From the NCBI GenBank assembly GCA_023398105.1, contig JAEWST010000005.1, positions 1-64,000 of the forward strand: DNA of 64,000 nucleotides. Direction: 5' to 3'. This document shows, in pieces, positions 59,886 to 64,000 of this stretch (position 1 is the first letter of the stretch; every line of letters begins with the position of its first letter). Source of the DNA: Bacillota bacterium (GTDB lineage: Bacteria > Bacillota > Clostridia > Acetivibrionales > DSM-1351). The notes below the pieces were generated by a model. It saw nothing but the letters and a program-made list of their open reading frames with translations. It had not been told where the DNA came from and made no database searches. The position numbers and the translations under genes were made by a program.

Positions 59886-60818
59886 TTACTCACCTTCAAA
59901 TAATGGTGTTGAAAAATACCTTTCTGCTGTGTCAGGAAGCACTGTTACAACTGTTTTTCCTTTACCTAGTTTTTTTGCTAATTTTAATGCCGCAGCCACA
60001 TTAGTGCCGCTTGAGATTCCACACATGAGTCCTTCAAGTCTTGCTAAATCCTTAGCAGTACTTATTGCCTGATCATCTGAAATTACACAAATATCCTCAT
60101 AAATATCTTGATTCAATATCTGCGGAATCAAGCCATCCCCTATTCCCATCTGAATATGTGTTCCAATAGTTCCTCCTGCTAAAATAGCAGCATTTTCAGG
60201 TTCAACTGCCCAAATAACAATGTCTGGATTCTGTGCTTTCAACACTTCACCAATACCTGTAATTGTTCCTCCTGTTCCAATCCCCGAGCAAAATCCATGA
60301 ATAGGTCCTGCCACCTGCTCCATAATTTCCAGCCCCGTATGATGACGATGTACCATAGGATTTGCTGCGTTCTCAAACTGCTGGGGTACATACACCTTTG
60401 GATTTTCTTTTGCCATTTGAAGTGCCGTCTTTAAACATTTATCAATACAGTCTCCTATATTTCCTGCATCATGTATTAACTTTACCTCTGCTCCGTAATG
60501 CTTCACCAATTTTCTGCGTTCTTCGCTAACTGAATCGGGCATTATAATTATTGTTTTATACCCTTTTACTGCTCCAACAAGTGCCAGCCCTATTCCTTGA
60601 TTACCACTGGTAGGTTCTACAATTATAGTATCTTTTGTAATAATACCTTTATCCTCAGCTTTTTTAATCATATTGAAAGCAGTTCTTGTTTTTATTGAAC
60701 CTCCTACATTAAGACCCTCAAATTTCACCAAAACCTCCGCACTATCTGGATTGTTCATATGATTCAGACGGATTATGGGTGTATGCCCGATTGCTTCTAA
60801 CACATTATTACATATCAT
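59886..60818 (-). CDS. cysK: Cysteine synthase (PLP-dependent, beta family)
   Basis: 310 aa, normal length. PLP lysine in NVGGSIKTRTAFNMI, cofactor loop EPTSGNQGIGLALVG, phosphate loop SGIGTGGTITGIGE and C-terminal SGTNVAAALKL. Makes cysteine from O-acetylserine and sulphide. SIKTR and SGNQ differ from the usual S-K-D-R and SGNTG, so the acceptor could vary. No serine acetyltransferase adjoins. Confidence 0.85.
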   Translation of the reverse strand: MICNNVLEAIGHTPIIRLNHMNNPDSAEVLVKFEGLNVGGSIKTRTAFNMIKKAEDKGIITKDTIIVEPTSGNQGIGLALVGAVKGYKTIIIMPDSVSEERRKLVKHYGAEVKLIHDAGNIGDCIDKCLKTALQMAKENPKVYVPQQFENAANPMVHRHHTGLEIMEQVAGPIHGFCSGIGTGGTITGIGEVLKAQNPDIVIWAVEPENAAILAGGTIGTHIQMGIGDGLIPQILNQDIYEDICVISDDQAISTAKDLARLEGLMCGISSGTNVAAALKLAKKLGKGKTVVTVLPDTAERYFSTPLFEGE

Positions 60819-61080
60819 AATAAATACCCTTTCATAACGTCAATTACGTTTTAAACCTAATCTTCCAGGCTATAATAATTGATTATTAATACTATTTTAT
60901 TATAAAAAAATAAAATTGCTATCAAATTATATAAACTATCCTATGCTTTTTAGGTTTTATATTTTCTATATTATATCATTAGTTTTTGCTATGTAACACT
61001 TTCTGTTAATATCATATCTCCACTAATTACTTAAAATATTATTAATATTCAGACATTGTTATTAATATTCAAAAACTTAT

Positions 61081-61235
61081 GAGTTAAATACTCAAACTTC
61101 GCACAATAAAAAGCACTTATAGTTACTAATATCAGCTTCTAGCCATTTTCTAATTTCTTGCAATTATTATAACAGCAAACCATTAATAATTCTAGTGCTC
61201 CAAAAGATTTTATGTGCGAAAAATGATTAAATATA
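61081..61235. repeat. Family 2 element, short copy
   Basis: Bounded by ACTCAAACTTCGCACAATAA and, inverted, TTTATGTGCGAAAAATGATT. Contains AACAGCAAACCATTAATAAT like the other copies. Confidence 0.5.
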
Positions 61236-61455
61236 TGAGTAACTTTACCAGTTGAAAATTGTAGGTGTATGGGCTTATCTATGGAAAGTTGAATTAGAAA
61301 TAATTGCATGAATTAGTTGCATGAGAAAAGCTTGCGTTTTTTGAGACTCGAAAGTGTACCATGAAAGCACCAACTACACTTTCGAGTTATTTTGGCAACA
61401 AACCATTGATAAGTTTGGACACCGATAGACTTTTCATGTGGGAAAGTTGAGTTAG
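61236..61455. repeat. Family 2 element, long copy
   Basis: 220 bp. The left end (GAGTAACTTTACCAGTTGAA, GTAGGTGTATGGGCTTATC) is an imperfect inverted repeat of the right end (GATAAGTTTGGACACCGATA to GGAAAGTTGAGTTAGTTA). Inside is a CTCGAAAGTGTA/TACACTTTCGAG palindrome. The left end is the sequence type the prophage hit. Confidence 0.65.
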
Positions 61456-61592
61456 TTATTTTTTTCATGCAAATATACCATATTATTAATAAAATTGCTT
61501 ACTTATTTATTAATATTATATACTTTTTAATGTTTAGTGTTGATGTTTATAGTCATTTTATGGTATTTTATAAATATGAATACTTTTATTAG

Positions 61593-61650
61593 TTATAACA
61601 CCTAAATTAAAAATGAATTTCTATATTGTAGAAAAATTTCATTACATCTA
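61593..61650 (-). repeat. Family 1 right-end fragment
   Basis: TTATAACACCTAAATT, then AAAATGAATTTCTATATTGT matches the right end of the copies at 1-141 and 46198-46437. It lies just upstream of the GGDEF-EAL gene. Confidence 0.55.
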
Positions 61651-61691
61651 TTAGTTTTTCATTAATTATAAGCATGTGGAGGATATACTAT

Positions 61692-63428
61692 ATGAAAAAG
61701 AGTGATTTAGTTCTTCCTGAATTTAACAGAGCAAAAATCTTGGCAAATTGGACGTTAATATTTCCTGTTTTAATATATGTTTTTTTACTGATAAATGCTT
61801 ATAAAGTCAATAGCTTTCAAATATCAATGAAAATAGGTACTTCTGTAATTCCATATATGTCATTAGGTGGAATAGTATCTCAACTTCAAATGCTTACATT
61901 TATATTAATTGTAGTTTTCTACAGAAAGATTGGAATAGCATCAGTATTGGTACTTTCCAGTATTCAAGGTACTATATTAATATACCCTATTATCATAAAC
62001 AAAGTTTATACCTCTATTGCTGGTGTAGCCATATTAATATCAAGTACTGCAGTATCAATTTTAATATATTTTTACTTAAAAAGATTAGATAGTAATCAGA
62101 ATACAATTGTTAAATATGCATTTACTGACACACTTACAGGGCTGCCTAATCGCAGAGCTTTTAATGATTATTTAAACAAGCTTATTGCGGAATATAGCAA
62201 TGAAGAAGATAAATTTGCTTTAGTTATGATAGATTTAGACGATTTTAAAAACATCAACGATTCAGTTGGACATGATTCAGGAGACCAAATACTTAGCGAG
62301 GTTGTAAGACGCTGGAAAATAGTTCAAGGAGATAATGATTTCATTGCAAGAATTGGTGGAGATGAATTCACAATTATTTTAAGAAATTATGGTTCTGATG
62401 AAGAATTGGAACAGAAAATAAAAAAATATTCATCTGCTATATCAAGCAGATTTACAATTAATATTAATTACTTCTATATTTCAGCTAGTTTTGGTGTTGC
62501 ATTATTTCCAAAGGATTCTAAAGACTCCTCAGAAATTTTCCGTTATGCCGATGTTGCTATGTATTTTTCAAAAAATAACGGTAATGTAAACATCACTATG
62601 TATAACCATTCGATGACTGAAACAATAGAAAATAATGTTGCTCTAGAACAGAAGATTAGAATAGCATTAGAGGAAAATAACCTTTACTTTGTATTACAGC
62701 CACAATATAATACTAAAACCAAGAAAATAAGAGGGTTTGAAACCCTTGCCCGTATGAAAGATGAATACGGTAATATAATAAGCCCTGCTTCATTTATTCC
62801 ATTAGCAGAGAAAACTGGGCTTATTACCAGTATTGACAACTTGGTTATTCGAAATTCTATGTTTTTTTTAAAAAACATTTTAGACATAACCAACGAAAAA
62901 CTCATGCTTTCAGTAAATATTTCTGTTCTGCATTTGTTGAACAAGGGTTTTTTAGATGAAATACAACAAATACTTAATGAAACAAATTTTCCTCCAAGCC
63001 AGCTTGAAATAGAAATTACAGAGTCGGTATTTATATCCTCAATGTCAAAAGCTATAGATACTCTAAATGAATTAAAAAAAATAGGGGTATGTATTGCTTT
63101 AGATGACTTTGGAACAGGTTATTCATCACTTAGTTATCTGTCAAAGCTCCCTATAGATTTACTTAAGATTGATAAATCCTTTATAGACGAACTTCTTGTA
63201 AGCGAATCAGGTAGAAATTATGTTGCTGCAATTATTTCAATAGGTCATATAATGAATTTTTCTGTAATATCAGAAGGTGTTGAGAATCAAAAACAATTAG
63301 ATATTCTCGATAGTCTTGGAAGTGATTATATGCAGGGATATCTGTGGGGAAAACCAATGCTTCCAAAAGATGCTGTTAAGCTTTTAGGAATATCAGATGA
63401 ATTAATCAAGCCAACTTTATTAGCCTAG
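61692..63428 (+). CDS. Membrane GGDEF-EAL c-di-GMP enzyme
   Basis: 578 aa from ATG 61692 behind GGAGG. N-terminal membrane helices (about residues 20-135) form a sensor; GGDEF domain with FTDTLTGLPNRRAF and intact RIGGDEFTII; EAL domain with FETLARMKDE (ETL for EAL), LMLSVNISVLHL, LDDFGTGYSSLSYL and ISEGVENQKQL. Both catalytic halves look intact, so it could make or degrade c-di-GMP. The next gene is a paralogue. Confidence 0.9.
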   Translation: MKKSDLVLPEFNRAKILANWTLIFPVLIYVFLLINAYKVNSFQISMKIGTSVIPYMSLGGIVSQLQMLTFILIVVFYRKIGIASVLVLSSIQGTILIYPIIINKVYTSIAGVAILISSTAVSILIYFYLKRLDSNQNTIVKYAFTDTLTGLPNRRAFNDYLNKLIAEYSNEEDKFALVMIDLDDFKNINDSVGHDSGDQILSEVVRRWKIVQGDNDFIARIGGDEFTIILRNYGSDEELEQKIKKYSSAISSRFTININYFYISASFGVALFPKDSKDSSEIFRYADVAMYFSKNNGNVNITMYNHSMTETIENNVALEQKIRIALEENNLYFVLQPQYNTKTKKIRGFETLARMKDEYGNIISPASFIPLAEKTGLITSIDNLVIRNSMFFLKNILDITNEKLMLSVNISVLHLLNKGFLDEIQQILNETNFPPSQLEIEITESVFISSMSKAIDTLNELKKIGVCIALDDFGTGYSSLSYLSKLPIDLLKIDKSFIDELLVSESGRNYVAAIISIGHIMNFSVISEGVENQKQLDILDSLGSDYMQGYLWGKPMLPKDAVKLLGISDELIKPTLLA

Positions 63429-63757
63429 ACTTATTATGAATTTTTGATAGAAATATTTTGAATTTTATTAAAATTCACATAATAATATAGTGTTTCCTTT
63501 TTATTTCTTTAATTTTATGCTATTTTTTTGATATACCGATATTTTTCTGTATAATATCAACAATTCTGTATGAAATAAATATATTCATGCATATTTATGT
63601 TGATTTTTGTTGTACATATGTGTTATTTTATAATTAGGTATCTATTGTAATAATGCGTAAAAAATATCTATATAATAAAAATACATTATTTTAAAGTATT
63701 TTGGAGAAATTTGTTTTATAACTACCTCCAAAACAAAGTATACGGGAGACATAATAT

Positions 63758-64000
63758 ATGAGACAAAATAATTCAGTTGATAAGGAGTTTTCAAAAACAA
63801 TTCAATTACCTCGCTGGACTATATTTTTCCCTATTCTTTTATATGTACTAATTATTATTATTACAAGTTTTTTTAATAGATTTCAAATCAATTTAAACAT
63901 TGGTAATATAGTTTTTCATCATCTAACAATTAGTGGAATGTTGACTCAATTACAGATGTTCCTTCTTATAATTCTAGTTATTTTTTATAGAAAAAATGGC
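63758..64000 (+). CDS. N-terminal part of a second GGDEF-type membrane protein (cut by window end)
   Basis: 81 codons are visible from ATG 63758 with GGGAG upstream. The membrane segment (WTIFFPILLYVLIIIITSFF) and QLQMFLLIILVIFYRKNG align with residues 20-90 of the preceding protein (QLQMLTFILIVVFYRKIG), so this is a tandem duplicate. The catalytic part lies outside the window. Confidence 0.75.
   Translation, partial: MRQNNSVDKEFSKTIQLPRWTIFFPILLYVLIIIITSFFNRFQINLNIGNIVFHHLTISGMLTQLQMFLLIILVIFYRKNG

Larger units (their letters stand above)
60819..61691. other. Repeat-rich intergenic region
   Basis: 873 bp without a gene. It holds two family 2 copies and one family 1 fragment, listed separately; the remainder (60819-61080 and 61456-61592) is AT-rich and unremarkable. 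Confidence 0.6.

Noticed and set aside
1..64000. CRISPR arrays
   Set aside because: The repeats seen are dispersed or differ in spacing; no regular repeat-spacer unit was found.

Overview
The window is AT-rich clostridial DNA. It carries addAB, ribonuclease J, tmcAL, a GGDEF-EAL protein, a BmrCD-like ABC pair and Firmicutes-type tRNAs, and starts follow strong AGGAGG sites. A cellulose-binding module (CBM3) in the resident prophage points to a cellulolytic Ruminiclostridium-like host; this genus call is an inference.

Positions 997-34536 are a complete transposable (Mu-type) prophage of 33,540 bp. It has TG...CA ends, a perfect 5-bp target duplication (GTGTG at 992-996 and 34537-34541), matched inverted end repeats, and MuA- and MuB-like proteins. 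Its transposition and regulation genes are Mu-like (MuA, MuB, GemA, Mor, DUF2730-like, VpaChn25_0724-like, gp27-like small terminase). Its head and tail are those of a long non-contractile-tailed phage (SPP1-type portal and minor head protein, DUF4355 scaffold, HK97-gp10, tape measure, frameshifted tail chaperone). Nearly all genes read leftward. Early genes run from 33 kb to the mor terminator at 23.3 kb. A middle block (23.3-21.5 kb) ends in a NusG/LoaP-like antiterminator gene followed by a terminator. The late block (21.2-3.4 kb) holds packaging, head, tail and lysis genes. A dam gene, a regulator and a membrane protease lie at the distal end. The immunity region (33.07-34.15 kb) has divergent promoters embedded in TGTCAA-type palindromes, a repressor and an ImmA/IrrE protease.

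The most striking content is RNA. Four type II hammerhead ribozymes lie in the early operon, each just upstream of a small gene. Each has a loop I pseudoknot whose pairing covaries between copies. The MuA-MuB junction holds two mutually exclusive hairpins, one of which hides the MuB ribosome binding site. The tail chaperone has an in-frame T TTT TTC -1 slippery site.

The host flanks hold tRNA-Ile2/Met(CAU), tRNA-Phe, tRNA-Tyr and tRNA-Gln(CUG), an ABC exporter pair behind a leader-peptide attenuator, a QueG-like protein, an MBL-fold enzyme, tmcAL, rnj, a glycosyltransferase, addBA, a CPBP protease, an amine oxidase, a CBS protein, cysteine synthase and two tandem GGDEF-type genes (the last one cut by the window end). 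Two families of short non-coding inverted-repeat elements are scattered through the host DNA. The prophage sits inside a family 2 copy, and family 1 copies supply or abut the stop codons of two host genes.
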